Assembly: GCA_013396995.1 (NCBI GenBank)
Contig: VWZP01001428.1
Location: forward strand, 419,564-483,563
Length of the DNA: 64,000 bases
DNA from: Dicaeum eximium
Taxonomy: Eukaryota; Chordata; Aves; Passeriformes; Dicaeidae
Direction of reading: 5' to 3'
Shown here one piece after another: positions 1 through 13,491 of the stretch (position 1 is the first letter of the stretch; every line of letters starts with the position of its first letter). The notes under the pieces are model-generated. The model searched no databases. It was not told where the DNA came from and was given only the letters and a program-made list of their open reading frames with translations. The translations under genes were made by a program, and so were the position numbers.

Positions 1-3000
1 AATCACAACTCCAGGTGCATGGCCACATATATTCATCATGCTACATCAACGTGGAATGGAGCCATCAAATTGGACAACCTCAGGCCAGTGTGCTGAACAC
101 ACCACCACAGGTAACCTCAACACCAGTCCCGCATTGCGGGTTCCTCAACTTACCACTGCAACATTCTTTCAAATCTGCCCTCACCCCCCTGCAGAAAGGC
201 AATTTATAATCAAGAGAACAATGGAAAAGGAGATGGCTTTCTTGTACCTTTCCTAAGAGCACACCTGTTGAGAGAACAGAATACCTTAACCCAATTAGTT
301 ACAGCATGCTCAATCATCTGTATAAAATTGCAGCAGGATTCTGGCCTCTGTGCAACTCAAATCTTAAACTCATATATTTATTAAAGAGGCTGATTGATTT
401 AAGATGACAAAAAGGTTTTAAACCCTTGACAATAAGATGACCAATGAATCCAGCTTCAAAACAGTAAACCTTCAGCTTTTGAGCTTTTGCCACATTAAAG
501 GCGTTTTCTTGGCAATCTTTCTTCATAAAGCTAAAATTACTGTTAAAAAAAGTTTTAATTAATACTATGCTCCCCTGCCACATCTCCTACTCTTAAAATA
601 CTCAAAATATCCACCTCTGACAAACTCAACATGTTTTTACAGATTTATTGAAATAACAATGTACACTACAAATAGTGGTTTGATTTTTAAAGATCTCTCA
701 ACTGACCTCATGTAATATTGTCCCCATGTAGAAGAAAAGGAAGTTACACTTTTACCTAGTGAACCAACAGGCAGTAGTGAGGCTGCAGTAATAACTAAGA
801 GATTGTGAAGGATAACCACATTTTTTCAAGATCTCATTAAATACTCTGCCTTATCCACAGTATTATTTTATCTTCTCCCTAAAAAAAAAATTGAACAGTC
901 TCGCCCTTTCACACCATAAACCCACTTTGGAGACATTACAAATGTAACATTCTGTATTATGAAATCGGCATCAGTATTAATGTTTACACTTAGCAGTTTC
1001 CAAATGACAGCTTTTTCTTCTTACATGATGGCAGCTGACAGACATACCTTGAAGTGCTAGAGGTTAGCTGTTCAAGTTCCATATCTGAACCCACCTATGT
1101 TCAGCTGCACAGAACTCAGCCAACAGCAGTATCCACTTCCCTATACACATTCAGGGACTTTGGGGATGGAGGAGGGAAGCTAGAAAAACATTTTAGAGGT
1201 AACCTAAGTGATGTTTTAAAAATACTGCTGCATAAAGAAATAAGGCACAACTCTTCCTTAAAGAAGCAGTGACATGACTGAGTACCCATTGCAAATAACA
1301 CAACATGTACTGACCCACACCTTATTTTGATGGCAGCACTGGATTAATTTGGACACTAACATCAATGACCACTTCCAACAGCTCTTCAGACAACATATCA
1401 CCTTGTTTCAACATCACTATTCATAAGATATGCAGATATTACTACAAGTTTGAATTAATTTCTTGGCATTATTACATGGCCAGATCACCAGGTACATTTA
1501 GAGAAGAAGTTTCCAACTGAGAAACCAAGAGCCCAGCAGCAGTTTCCAATTGTGATGTTTGAAGTATTAAATGCATTTAACTGTAAAGCCAGCACAAGCT
1601 TATAGAGCTGTATTCAGTAAAGGAAAAAAAAAGTATTTGTAAACTGAGCAGATTTCAGCTGCCAACCTGTGTCAGCTAAGAGTGCATGGAACTACACATA
1701 CCTAAATGTATATAACAACACTTTTCAAACTCTCTCCTTTTCAGAAGTTTTTTAAATGCAATATACATGAAAGCTACAGACTGTAGAGGCCTTGGCCAAC
1801 CAACTAGCCACTCTCTCACTCCTCTCCAAAACAATACACGGGAGAAAATAAGCTGGAGAAGTTCATAACTCAAGAACAGAGATCTCATAAACAGAGATCT
1901 CTTACCAATTACCATGACAGGCAAAACAGTTTCAGCCTAGGGGAAGTTAACTGGCTAATGAGAAACAAAGACTAATTAAAAGCTTTTTCAAAGTTCAACT
2001 TCACTTCTTCATTTCCAACTCCTCTACCTCTTTCCTCACAAGCAGTGAAGGGGATTGGGTCCTGGAGTACCCAGTAACAGCTGGAGTCCGTAACAACTCC
2101 TCTCCTTATACTTTTGCCCTGATCCTCGCAAAGGGCACCCCTACAACCTTCCACTGCCAGCACCTGGCCACCCGTGCCCAGTACAACTGCACTTGTGGAA
2201 AGCACCTGAAAAGGACTTCATTAGAAAAGGCGCTTAGTGAAACTCACCAAACCCAATCAATTTACACAGAGGTTCATGAGCTCCAGACCTGCATTCCAGA
2301 CTTAGAGAGCCAAGGAAGGCAGACAGCTCACCATTTTGCCAGGCAAAAGATTTTTATTTTTCTTTACAGACACTCCCAGCAAAGTGGGTCTGCAGCCATC
2401 AAGACTAAATTCTGCAAGGACACCATTCAGTCACTAACAGCACAGGACAGGAAAGAGGACAGAAAAACAGTCCTCGATTCCTTTTGATGATTTCAGCTGG
2501 ATACTAAAAAGCCTCAAAATTAGCACCATTACATCTATTTGTAACTGAGAGCCAAGCAATGAAGGCTCAACGCACTCTTGTTGCCTCCATCCAACACTGA
2601 GTTTTCCACATGATGTTTTACGTGACCTTTAATTTCGTGCCCACACAACCACAAAAAAACACTTGACTAAAGAGCCTATATGGAAGAACACCTGAGCATG
2701 CATGATGAGTACAATAAAGTAAACAAGACAATGACAGTTCTGATGAAGTCTTATTATAAAAGCTCTCCAAGTGCTTCAGTGGTTAGTCACATATAGTAAT
2801 GTGCTGCAACTCCAAGCACTTAGGAGCTGTGCTGAAGCGATCCACCAATGTACACTACACCACTCAAAGCACTTCAGAAGGCTGCTTTCTATGCCTCCTG
2901 CAAATGCAGAAACCAGAATTATTTTAACTGCTATGTCTGTGGGGAAAAAACCCTTCAAAGTCATTTTCCACACACATATTTTTACTGAGATTATTTGGGT

Positions 3001-5449
3001 CGTTAAAGTATATGCTTATGCTTATAGAAATTCTGCAGCAAAAAAATAGTAATAATTGAAATCAATGCAGCCATACCATATGTTTTTATATACAGTGTTT
3101 GTCGATATACACTGTCAACTATTAAAAAAAAAATCTTATTGTAAAGATTTCTACATCAAGTACATAAGTATCATTAATCCACTGAAGACCAACTGTCTCC
3201 TACACACATGTATTAAAACTGTGTGGTTTTAGGGGAGTCCTTAAATCTTTGGATCTAGCTTTTTATCTAGATAAATACCAATCTTTCATTATGAAAATGT
3301 CTTTTGCCCACAGGTTTATTGAAGCAGCTTAACTGGCTTTATTTGGTCTACCCAAACAAACAGAGACATTGCAGAGTTACCAAAACCAAACTGCAGGAGG
3401 TATCTGTTAGCAGTACCATCAGAAATGAAAACAGATCAAGACATTCTACTTGTCCACACCTGGTAAAGTATAGGGAAGGCTATGTATTTTTCCATGTTTG
3501 TTTATGTACATATAACCTCTTTAAGGATTAAAATCATGCACAGCGGTATTGCTTTGTCTCCTAGGAAACAGGCACATCTATTTAAAAGCAACTTCACCTA
3601 AACACGGGGAAGACACTGCCAAAGACTAACCACACATAGGAAGAAAGTTCCTATTTTAAAAAAATCAAGGCAGATAGAAAAAAGCCTCAGACAGTTAAGA
3701 TGCCTTGGAGGTGCATTACCAAATTCAAACCTAAACAGTGAGGATTAACACACCAACCACCTGTTAATTCTCTCATGAAAGCACATTACCTCAACAATAG
3801 CCAATGAAGACACAGGAATTCATGACTAATGAAAAACACCACACCCAGTAGAAATTTCAACAGAAATGAGTGTGTTTACAGTATCACTGAAGCTGCAACT
3901 GCAGCTCTTGCAAACACACTCAGCTTAAGCTTACCCACTAAAAACAGTCCATGCATCAACTGCTGCCTAAAGCTCAACACTTAACAGAAAAACCTGGCCA
4001 GGCACCAACCACGAACTTTAGGTAGCTGATCCGGAGGCAGCACCATCAATACCCAAGTCATCAAGGATCCTACTGCCTTTTAACCAATCCTGAAGCATAC
4101 CTAGGCTCCTGTAAAACTGGCAGTGTATGAGGTCATCAAATCTTGGGATCAGACTAGTGTTGATCTGAAGTCATTTCCCTCAAAATACATACAATGTGTA
4201 CTGCCCTCAACATTTCACAGCACAAATCCATTACCCTTGCTTTGTGGTACTTGCTTATGTAGGTGTGGTTCTGCTTCCTGATTTGCTTCATAGGAACAAG
4301 ATTTCTGCAGGAAATCTATCTTCATATCAGACAACTGGAGGATCCTTCTTCCAGAAGCTGTACATATTAGGTTTTAATGTCAAAATAACTTTTCTGCAAC
4401 ACAACCTGTTAAAGTTCCCAAAAGGAAAGAAAAAAAGGAAAGGCATTCATTGACTTAGAAGATCACTAGCATTAAAAATAGAGGTTTTCAGTAATAGCAG
4501 CAGGAAGATTTCAATAACTGCAACTCAATAGGTGAGATACTAGCACACCTATACTTTGAAAAACATTCCCAACTTGTCCTGGAGTAAAGCCCAGGTCCTC
4601 AGAGATGTTCAGTTTGCTAATTCCAATTCTGTATTTGTTTTTCGCTGACAGATCTATGACTTAATATATCTACACTTGTCATCTGCAATTCTTTTTTTTC
4701 CTAATTTAATGTCAAAACAACATACTAGTTATGAGTGTCTCATTGGGAAAGTACACCTGGAATGAAAGTGCTTCAGCTCCCACTGCTATAAAACCTGTCT
4801 CTACCTGCTTGTAAGTTGCCAGGGCATGTGAGAAGCTACTCCTTTGTTGTGCACAAGGCATAATGCCAGTTTCTGGCACAGCTTCTCTCTTGGGCAGGTG
4901 AGGTAATGCAGACTGTAGCTTGCAGCTCCCTCCTATTTCAGTGGGCACCAACATACCAAAGTCCAGATGCACCTTTCTTCATCCCCAAATAAGGTTACAC
5001 CTGAAGTGCCTGATAGTATGGCTTTAGGTTTTTGCCTATGCTTAACATATTTTTTCCCTTCAATTTGTGTCCAATGGTCCTTTTAACACAATGGTAATAC
5101 TATCAGAAGCATAAAAATTATTGAACGCCATGAAGAATCTTTTCCCCAAGTGTACCCCATTATACCTTAACTGAATCTCTCTCCTCTTCCTCTAAAATTT
5201 TTACCCTACTTTAGGGTAAAGATTGTAGGACCACTGCTGTCTGAATGTAACCCTTGAAGTTTCAGCTGTCTCAGTTTTCAGTCACTAGTTATTACCTCTG
5301 ACAAGAGCTTAAAAATATGCATACTGAGTTTGGGTGGAAGCAAATCGGGGGAGACCACAAAAACAGTTGCCAGAAGGGAAGGTAATATTCAGCACAGTGA
5401 TACTATTGTAAACGAGTAGGAATATTCTTTAATTCATGTCTTTCCTAGA
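1..5449. other. Unique noncoding sequence, no exon recognised
   Basis: No reading frame here resembles a known protein family, and the longest frames (about 90 codons) are the size expected by chance in AT-rich DNA. The plus strand looks richer in A+C than in G+T. In vertebrates that often means the minus strand is the sense strand of a transcribed region. The stretch could be an intron or 3' untranslated part of a minus-strand gene starting at the CpG island near 14.5 kb. This is inference only. Confidence 0.5.
614..649 (-). promoter_or_regulatory. Possible minus-strand polyadenylation site
   Basis: TTTATT at 644-649 is AATAAA on the minus strand. It is followed on that strand by a short spacer with an A run and then a GT-rich stretch (complement of about 610-632), the usual order of signal, cleavage zone and downstream element. 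Such motifs are common by chance in AT-rich DNA, and no minus-strand coding exon has been identified upstream, so this is only a candidate. Confidence 0.2.
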
Positions 5450-5580
5450 ACCTTAGAATCATCGAAGTTGGAAAAGATCACTGAGCCCCCCTACTAACCC
5501 AGCCTGTCAAGTGCACCACTAAACCATGTCCCTAAGTACTACATCAACATATCTTTTGTTGCTCCACACAACTACCTTAA
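5450..5580 (-). repeat. CR1 LINE 3' fragment
   Basis: Read on the plus strand it matches the reverse complement of an avian CR1 3' end: TAGAATCATCGAAGTTGG at the left edge, then the 'cactaaaccatgtccctaag' block. The element is therefore on the minus strand. Only about the last 130 bases are left, as expected for a 5'-truncated LINE. Confidence 0.8.
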
Positions 5581-5689
5581 CACATACTCAGTGTGAGTAT
5601 ATTTACATCCTCTTAGCAGAACTCAGCAACCCTGAACCCACACCATAATTCCAATACATGGTTTGTGATTCAGTAAACTCAGGAACTCA

Positions 5690-5830
5690 ATGAAACTCAA
5701 GCAAGTTAATGACGGTCACTGCTCTGCAATGGCAAGTAAGTGATATGCCCAAGGTCATCTCCTTGCTGCTTCAGCTGTAACTTAGAACCACATTTTCTAA
5801 ATGTATGTACAGCCAATTCAATATGCAGTA
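5690..5830 (+). repeat. Probable MIR SINE remnant
   Basis: The motif 'taagtgatatgcccaaggtc' (5741-5760) corresponds to the well-known MIR 3' core (gcccaaggtcac). The flanks are decayed. MIR is an ancient amniote SINE that survives in birds as degraded copies. Confidence 0.5.
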
Positions 5831-8800
5831 CTCTCTCTGCTTGTTACAGAGCTGTTCCAATGAAATCAATGACATCTTTTACTTTGGAGCATGTCCTCCA
5901 GTAGGGTAATGTGTTAACACCAGCAGTATTTGAACTAATTGGAAGAGGGAAGAAAGCACTGACAGCAAGTTAAAACTCTCCCAGCAGCTTTACATCAACC
6001 CAGCGACTCATCAAAGCGAAGAAGACACAGTTGAGCTTAAGGATTTCCCTGTGACCTTTTGTAGACAGTCTATTCTGCTAGCCAGCCCAGAAAAAAAGAC
6101 ATTAGGTACAATTCTTCCTGCTTTTTCCTGCCATGTACTAGGGACAAAACCAGGAACACAGTATGAAAGTCATCCGAGGCATTTTTGTTATATGGCCCGA
6201 ATAACAGCTTTACAATGAAAGCACTCACTGAGCCATAGCTACAGCATTATTACATTCTAGTAAAAGTTTCCTGAGGTAACAACGAAAATCAAATTAGCAA
6301 TTCAGTGCAGTAGTTCATCTGCTTCATTCACCCACAGCTCTCTTCCTCAGGATTGCAAGGCTATTAAAAACAATGGAATCATTAATAGTCCAAGTGCAAT
6401 TAATTATACAGTCCCACTAGCATGGCAGCATGGTCTCACAACCGAAGTTTGTTACTATAGAAGCACCACCCCCTAAAAACTAAAAATACATTAATATTAA
6501 ATTAATGTATTATATTAAATTATTATTATTGAAAGGATACCTTGAGATATATACAGTTGTTTAAATAAAACTCTACAAAATGTATCTAACACAGAAGCTT
6601 CTCTGTCAGGCAACAGTGAATCTCTCTTGGCTATAGAAGTTCCCATCCTATGATCAATTTTCACACACACATGTAGTAATTTTGGAACAAGGTTTTCATG
6701 GCTTCTTTTGTGGTTGGGCTTTTTTGCTTCTCCTGAAGGTCACTTCCAGAGCTGTTTGATCAAAAAGGCAAAAAAAAAAAACATTTCTCTTTTTCTAGTT
6801 CAAGACTATACATGTTATCCATTAAGAAAAAAGTCTTGCATCCTTGCAACATTCATCCCTAGCTCCCACTTGAAATTTAAGTTACTCAGTAAAGAAACCT
6901 GTGGCAAGGGCAGCCAGGCTGTTTATACTGCTGAACACTTAAGCTTTAACCCTTAAGGTACTTGTAGCTCACTTCTGAACAGTGCAAGTCCATCATCTTA
7001 GCTACATTTGAACAGGAGGGCAAGGCATTCATCCCACTGCTCCTTGCCTGGAGCCAGACAGTCTTTCAGATAGAAAGTTTGATGAGGGCATCCCTTTCTG
7101 ATAGGAAAGTAAGTAAAACCTTCCTTAGGTCAGTAAACCAAAAGCTAAGATAGGTTCCTAGCTTGATTTCAAAGCGCTTGCCACCACACTCCCATGTTTC
7201 TCACCTTTTCTACTACCTTGTCCTCAATTTTTTGCTTTCACTCTATCACAAAAAAAGAGCTACCAGCATTTTATGACTTTAAGCACCAGTCTCCCACAAG
7301 TCATATAGCTTAAAACCCAATACAACCCAACTATTATAAAGTTTCAAAAAGAATTTTAAATGCCACAGCTGCAAGAGAAGAACTGAAAAAAATCTGACAA
7401 ATCTGAAGGCTGAAGCAACAAATAAAAGTTTGGCAGTAGGACCTTGTGTGTTTTCGACTGCAGAGTATATCAAGCCCACATCACTGTTTTTAAAGGAGCT
7501 TAGCAATGGCAAAGTACTGCTGGTGATACCGTAACACTGAGAAGCTCCCAACATAAGCTAGAACACTGCTGCACATTCAAAAAAAAAAAAAAANTAGAAA
7601 CAACACAAAAATTTTCCTCCTCCCTTCCTTTTTCCCTGTTTAAGAAGCTGTTAAGAAGACTGATATTTCTCCTAAGACAAAGCCTGAGCAAGTCAGTTTC
7701 CAGTCCAGCAGGAAAACAGGCAGACTTTGGATTACTGAAGATCTATAATAACAGGCATCTGCTTTGTCATAATGGATGTATGTGAAAACCTCCAGCCTGG
7801 CGTCAGAGCAATTTTACTGAAGGGAGATTCAATAGAAAACTTCAGTGACTGAGTTCTCATTACTAATTTTTTCAGAGTCTTTATGCCCCTTATTCCCAAA
7901 TCTCCCAACTCTGCATTTCAGATTTTTGCTCTAAAGGAAGGGTAAATCTTTTTGTCATGCCTTGTACAGAAAAGCACTGCTAGTTAGTGCTTGCCAGCTC
8001 TAGACAGTAACAAAAACAGCAGGATCAGAAACCAAGTATTCAGTAAGTATTAATGCTTCAGTACTGCAACCTTTGAGCACAGTTGTGCTTTGGGAGTGGG
8101 GGACAGAGTGCATAACTTGTGACAAAACCAAGAGGAAAGCTACTCCATTGCACGAATTGTTGCAGGAAAAGGCTACCTAGCTGCTCAGCTTCCTAGCTCA
8201 AGGATCTCCTCAATTACACTGTGCTTGGCCATGCTTTCATTTTGTGCCTCAAGACTTTAGACTCTCTTATTCCCTTCTACAAGCTCAACTTTACACAAGC
8301 TCTTACTGCCAGCAAAGCAGCCCCATCATATAGAGCTTCCTCATAGTACAAGATAAACACACCTTGTTATTTTTACCAACATTCAGTTCAAAGGAGCTCA
8401 CATCCAGCCAACACACTGTCAAAGACAGCGGACTACACTTGACTCGGGCTGTATTCCTTCTACAGAGCTGCAGCTTTTCAAAGAAGATGTTTCTTTACAT
8501 TTGATATCACATTTCGACATACTGACACTAAGGGATACTGAAGATTAGCCTCAGGACTATGTCCACCAGTCTGAAAAACCTAAAGGGTGCAAAAGGGCCT
8601 CTCAACCCTCAATTTTTGCAAACTGTTCAGATTTTGAAGACTGTAATTATCAGTTCCTCACCCACCTCTTTCCAGAAGAATTTTAAGTATCTAAATAGTT
8701 CTGGCGCAAAAAATCAGATATGCAACTCGATGCATCATTCTGCTTCTTCACTTCTCACTTATTCCAAGTGAGAAGAAAGATAGATGTTCTGGTTAGAGGC

Positions 8801-11800
8801 TTATTTATACCGACCAAACTCTTGCAAAGAAGTTCCAGAGAGCTGCAAACATTACTGCTGTACAGATATTCTCAAACATCAAGCAGCAGCACACAGCTGT
8901 TTTAGATTAAGCCCTCAACCATGTGTCCCTCCATGTCCCAGAGGATTTCTGAGACAATAATGGTACATAGCAGCAGGCATCTTTAAAGGCCTACCCTGCA
9001 CAGGAAAGCTTTAAAGTAGTAGACAAACATACATTTTTTTCATACTAAAAGCAAATCAGTGAAGTCTTTTACATGACTCTTGAGACAGCCCTACTCACTT
9101 AAATTGTCAAATATTTCACTTTATAGGTAACTTACCACAAACATATCTAAAAACCCAAAAGCAATGCTGTTAGTCTGGCTGACATGACACAGTAACATTT
9201 TTGCAGCTGCTCTAGACTGGATGAGTGTTTTATTTAATCCCACCACAATCATTTTAACCCTGAGAAGAATTAATTTTTTGATGGCATTACTATTATTTAG
9301 TTGGAACTAAAGATCATACTCTAGCATTAGGCTATTCATCTTTAGCTAGCTTTATCAGGTGTGCTACAACAGTGAAGAATCCATCACTGTTAGAGACAAG
9401 AAAGCCTGAAACAATTAGAGGAAAAATCTATGCTATATTCCACACAGTCTGTGAATTTCCCATGGTTACTTCTGCAGCAGGATACACAGGAAGGGAAAGA
9501 GGTAAAAAAAACACTGCTTCTAGCTAGGTCACAGTGACATTTTGCCAGAACTACCATACCACACACTCCATTACACACAGATGCAATGTAAACATTGCCA
9601 TCACTTCACACACTGCTTATTTGACCCAAAAGTACTTTCATTTCCACCCCTCTCCCAAACTGCACCATAATTTTGTTGGGGTGAGGATCTGGCATACAAT
9701 CTGTAATGCTGAAGGGACTGTACCTTCCCAGTGGGCATATATTAAAGGATGAATGTGTGAAAGAGTAGTTTCTAGAGCAATACATTCTTTACCACACTCC
9801 TCACCTTGCTATGAATATTCTAATGACAAAATCTTAGCTTCCTAGTAATTAACTCTCACCACACTCTCATGAAGCTGCAACAGATTGCAACATGAACAGC
9901 AAGAAGGCAGATTCAGGAGAAGAGTTAGCCACAACAGACAAAGGTTTTGTACTCACTCTGTGCAATGAGGTATCTTTTTTAATACACAACATTCACTAAC
10001 TAGGTAGTAGGAGAATATGTACAACAATCAACTTCAAAGTTCAGTGGACACTTATGAGAAATCTCACCTTGTCATGTTGCTCATCATCTCAATTCTTATA
10101 AACTCAAATAGTCACTTCAGTGCCGAACACTGAATTTACAGAGGAAGAACTGGAATTATTTGNTGTGGGTGGTTTTAGGTTTTAAGAGAATTTTCTTAAG
10201 TATCTAGAATAATGAAGAGAACTTACTATGGTAATTCAGAAGTCACTAGCAGCTTCAGAAGCTTCTGGATCCATTTCAGACATTTTGTTAAATGGCAAAG
10301 TACGATTCTGAAAGAATTCTAATGCTGCCTGGTTTGTTACTCTGATTTGATAAGGAATGTGTAGTTGCTGTGACAAGGTTTATAGAAAGGTGATGGAAAA
10401 GACAGACAACTCCAAGACACACAATTTAACCTTCAGATCCTTGAGAATACTGGTGTAAGCAAGGAATCCATAGCTTGCCTACATTCTCCTCTTCAGAAAC
10501 AAGATTAAAACAAGTGAGTTTTCAGCTCCCCTATAAAACACTGACTAAGATTTGAAAGCCACCATCAAAAAAAGGATATCCTCCTCTGAACTGAAAGACT
10601 GTAAAACATTTTGAATGATAGAAACTACTGCAGCCAATGACACTTGGTTTATGAAATTTATTGAAGCAAATGGTTCCATGTTTCCTGTTCATGGTCACAT
10701 CTTTGCCAAAAGGAAAACCAGTGTAGAGAAGACAAAAATACAGCAGAAAGAAAAATGGGGAAAATGCTGGGGTTTTTTGCATTTATCTCTGTTCCCACAA
10801 TGCCAGTCCAGTCTTGACTACTCACAGAGAGTAGAAGCAGACAGATTACAACAGAAAACATACTGTTTCCCAGCCTCAACTCCAATCTTCATGGTCTGCA
10901 AAACACTCTTTCCAGCAAAGAGAGTTACGAAGAGAATACAAAAAAAAATTTAAAAAACTAAACAACCACACGGCATTAGAAATACAGTGACCCATCATCT
11001 ATGCAGTATTGTCCTGGAGTGCCTTTACCCTGCAATCCCATCCTGCCTGCCATCAGCAGATAGCCACTCACCTCAGAAGAGCATAGGCAACTAATTTGCT
11101 TGAATTCATTTGTGTTTATGTGCTTGCTACCCACAGTACTTCAATGCACATATGTTCCAAAAGCAAAGCACTTCTCAGATGTTGGTGTTAAACTCTTATT
11201 TAATTCTCATGTGTCTAAGATCTCAAAGTAAGACTTCAAAAACACTTCAGAAACTGCTGACTGGAATCTTATAAACTATTATTTGTTCTTGCTTACATAA
11301 AATGAAAGATTGCTTTTCTTCAGGTATTTTGTGGTTTTTTGGGTTTTGGTTTTTTTTTAAGGTGAAGTTTATGCAACTGTAGGATGAAGTAATGACAAAA
11401 GGGAAGGAAAAAAAAAGGTGATGTACCATCTCTTCCCAGCCCTTCCTTCCCCGTTTTTCTCCAGGGCTCTCAGACATGATACTCAGAAGAGGAGTTATCA
11501 TGCTTTCAGTTCTACAGTCTAATTTCTGAACATAAAGAAGCTAACCTACTCTAGATAACAGCACTAAGCTTCCTTCACAGAAGTGGGGAGATGAACCACT
11601 TTTTCGTAGAGTAGAAATGCTCATATCATTCTTCAGGAAAAGACATTAAACTCATAATGGACCACAAATAGCATACTAGCCATCCTGGGTATGTAAAAAC
11701 AACACTGCTTGAGAAAACTCTGAAATAGTATCTCTGTTCTAGCAGATCTGGCAAGGTGTAAATGTGAGTATGACATCCTGTTTTTTGACATCATGCTTCA

Positions 11801-11804
11801 AGAC
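5831..11804. other. Unique noncoding sequence
   Basis: No coding exon, RNA gene or well-preserved repeat was recognised. It holds an AT-rich palindrome at 6485-6511, a candidate conserved noncoding stretch at 6360-6411, single Ns at 7594 and 10163, and chance open frames such as one of 112 codons at 10615-10953 with no family resemblance. The plus strand continues to look A+C-rich. Confidence 0.45.
6485..6511. repeat. AT-rich perfect inverted repeat
   Basis: AATACATTAA (6485-6494) and TTAATGTATT (6502-6511) form a perfect 10-bp stem around a 7-base loop. It lies in a longer run of ATT/TAA sequence, so it may have arisen from low complexity alone. Confidence 0.7.
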
Positions 11805-11960
11805 AGATGTGACCAGCTGGAATGAGTACACAGGAGAGCAATGCGAATGATCAGATGTCTGGAAACACATTCTACAGAGAAAGATTAAAGACACTGGGGC
11901 TGTTTAGTCTAAAGAAATACAGGAGGAGAGAGGTTCAAGTTGTCAAGGATGTCTTATATA
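11805..11960 (+). repeat. Ancient CR1/L3-type LINE fragment
   Basis: The order of phrases matches the distal part of CR1/L3 elements on the plus strand: 'ggaatgagtacacaggagag', then 'gaatgatcaga', then 'ctggggctgtttagtct' and 'aaatacaggagg'. It is heavily diverged and truncated at both ends. The 62-codon open frame across it is a transposon remnant, not a host gene. Confidence 0.7.
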
Positions 11961-13277
11961 ACGTCACAGAAGAAGAAATAGTTCTGCTAAAATACCACAT
12001 GAAATGGTAATGTGTACGGGAAAAATCTACATGTTTTCTAACTATCCATTTAACTATCCATTTATTGAGTTTGGAAACATTTTATATGTCATGACTTAGA
12101 AGAATTTACTGACAGCTAAAGTAGAAATAGAGGTAGCAGGACAATCTGTTTCCACTGCTGTCTGAAGGATACCGAACAGCTGTGACAACAGACTCAATTC
12201 TGCTATGTTGGCAACAGGAACAAGGACAGGGCAAGAGAAGAAATGAAACCTGCAAGCACAGGATCAAATAGTGGGGATCCATATAACTAAAAGAACTCAG
12301 TATCAGAAAATCACAGACAACATCAACGTTTTCATTGACAGTGATTAAATAGGATGTCGGTGTGAAAACAGTATCTTCAAGCAATGGGATACTTTCAGCA
12401 GGTGGCACATAAAGAAAGCCTGAAGTCATCTGTATGTACATCTTGGACCTCAGCTTTGCTTTTTTCCACTGTCCTTAGGGATTTCCATGTGAATAGCTGC
12501 TCTCTCAGTTTCACATTAATGTCTGCACTCTAAATGCACTCCGGTGTCCTTGCACAAAAATAAAGCTACTATACAGGTGGATTTGCTGAGTGGTTCTGCA
12601 GGTAGGCAGAAATCCAGCTGCAAACACTGACTACACAAAAATGGAAGGATGGGAAAAATGAAAGCACAAAAAACAGGCAAAAAAAAAATCTGGTTTCAGG
12701 TAAAGAAATCTAGCAGAGGGGAATAAAGGGGACAGACTAAGGCTGTATATTCTAAGCAAATTCTCCCACCACAATACTAACTTTTATGCTGCTATCTTCT
12801 ACCACTGCTAACTGATGGTGAGATATCAGACTGCCCTTACAGAATTTCAGAATTCCATGATTGCAACACTGAGTTATTTCTGGGCTTACCTTCTCAATAC
12901 TGTCAACTCAAAAGATGCCTGTAATTTATCTCCAAAGCACACACAGAAATAACAAGCCTTTCCCAGAAATTCACTGGTCTGCCCGCAGTTCCAAGTTCAG
13001 CTAAGTGAACAGGCAGAGTCTGTATATTTCTACACGGTATTATGCAGACTTACCAACTGAGCACTAAACCATCTAGACACCACATGATTGTGGTAAGTAA
13101 GCACAGCCCCAAGCCCACACGTATCATTCCTGCCGAGAAGCAGGATATCTTAATCACCTAGCAGTGTGCTCCATACTAACAGCAGTTACGGAGCTCCTAC
13201 TCAGTTCAGTGAAAAAAGCAGGTTCACATCTATATATATTTTTTAAAAACTGGATACATCCACATTCATTCTACTCC
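11961..13277. other. Unique noncoding sequence
   Basis: Nothing recognisable as gene or repeat. A minus-strand frame of 111 codons at 12106-12441 has no family resemblance. Confidence 0.45.
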
Positions 13278-13491
13278 TATCATAAACGCATTTTGCTGCA
13301 AATACATTCCACCCTTCGGGGGCTCATGCAGTTGAAAGAAGCAAGGAACCTGGTCTGAGTTAAGTATTAAAAAAAAAAAAAGGATATCATAAACGCATTT
13401 TGCTGCAAATACATTCCCCCCTTCGGGGGCTCATGCAGTTGAAAGAAGCAAGGAACCTGGTCTGAGTTAAGTATTAAAAAAAAAAAAAAGG
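13278..13491. repeat. 107-bp tandem duplication, two copies
   Basis: Copy 1 (13278-13384) and copy 2 (13385-13491) are nearly identical. Both carry 'cataaacgcattttgctgca', then TTCGGGGGCTCATGCAG, then a 13- or 14-base A run and GGA. I see one substitution (CCACCC in copy 1, CCCCCC in copy 2) plus a one-base difference in the A run. The near identity means a recent duplication or an assembly artefact. The surrounding sequence is single copy. Confidence 0.92.

Noticed and set aside
314..583. 89-codon minus-strand frame near a possible polyadenylation site
   Set aside because: It lies downstream of the candidate site on that strand and shows no recognisable family.
10615..10953. 112-codon plus-strand frame
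   Set aside because: The opposite strand is also open over much of the span, and no family resemblance was seen.
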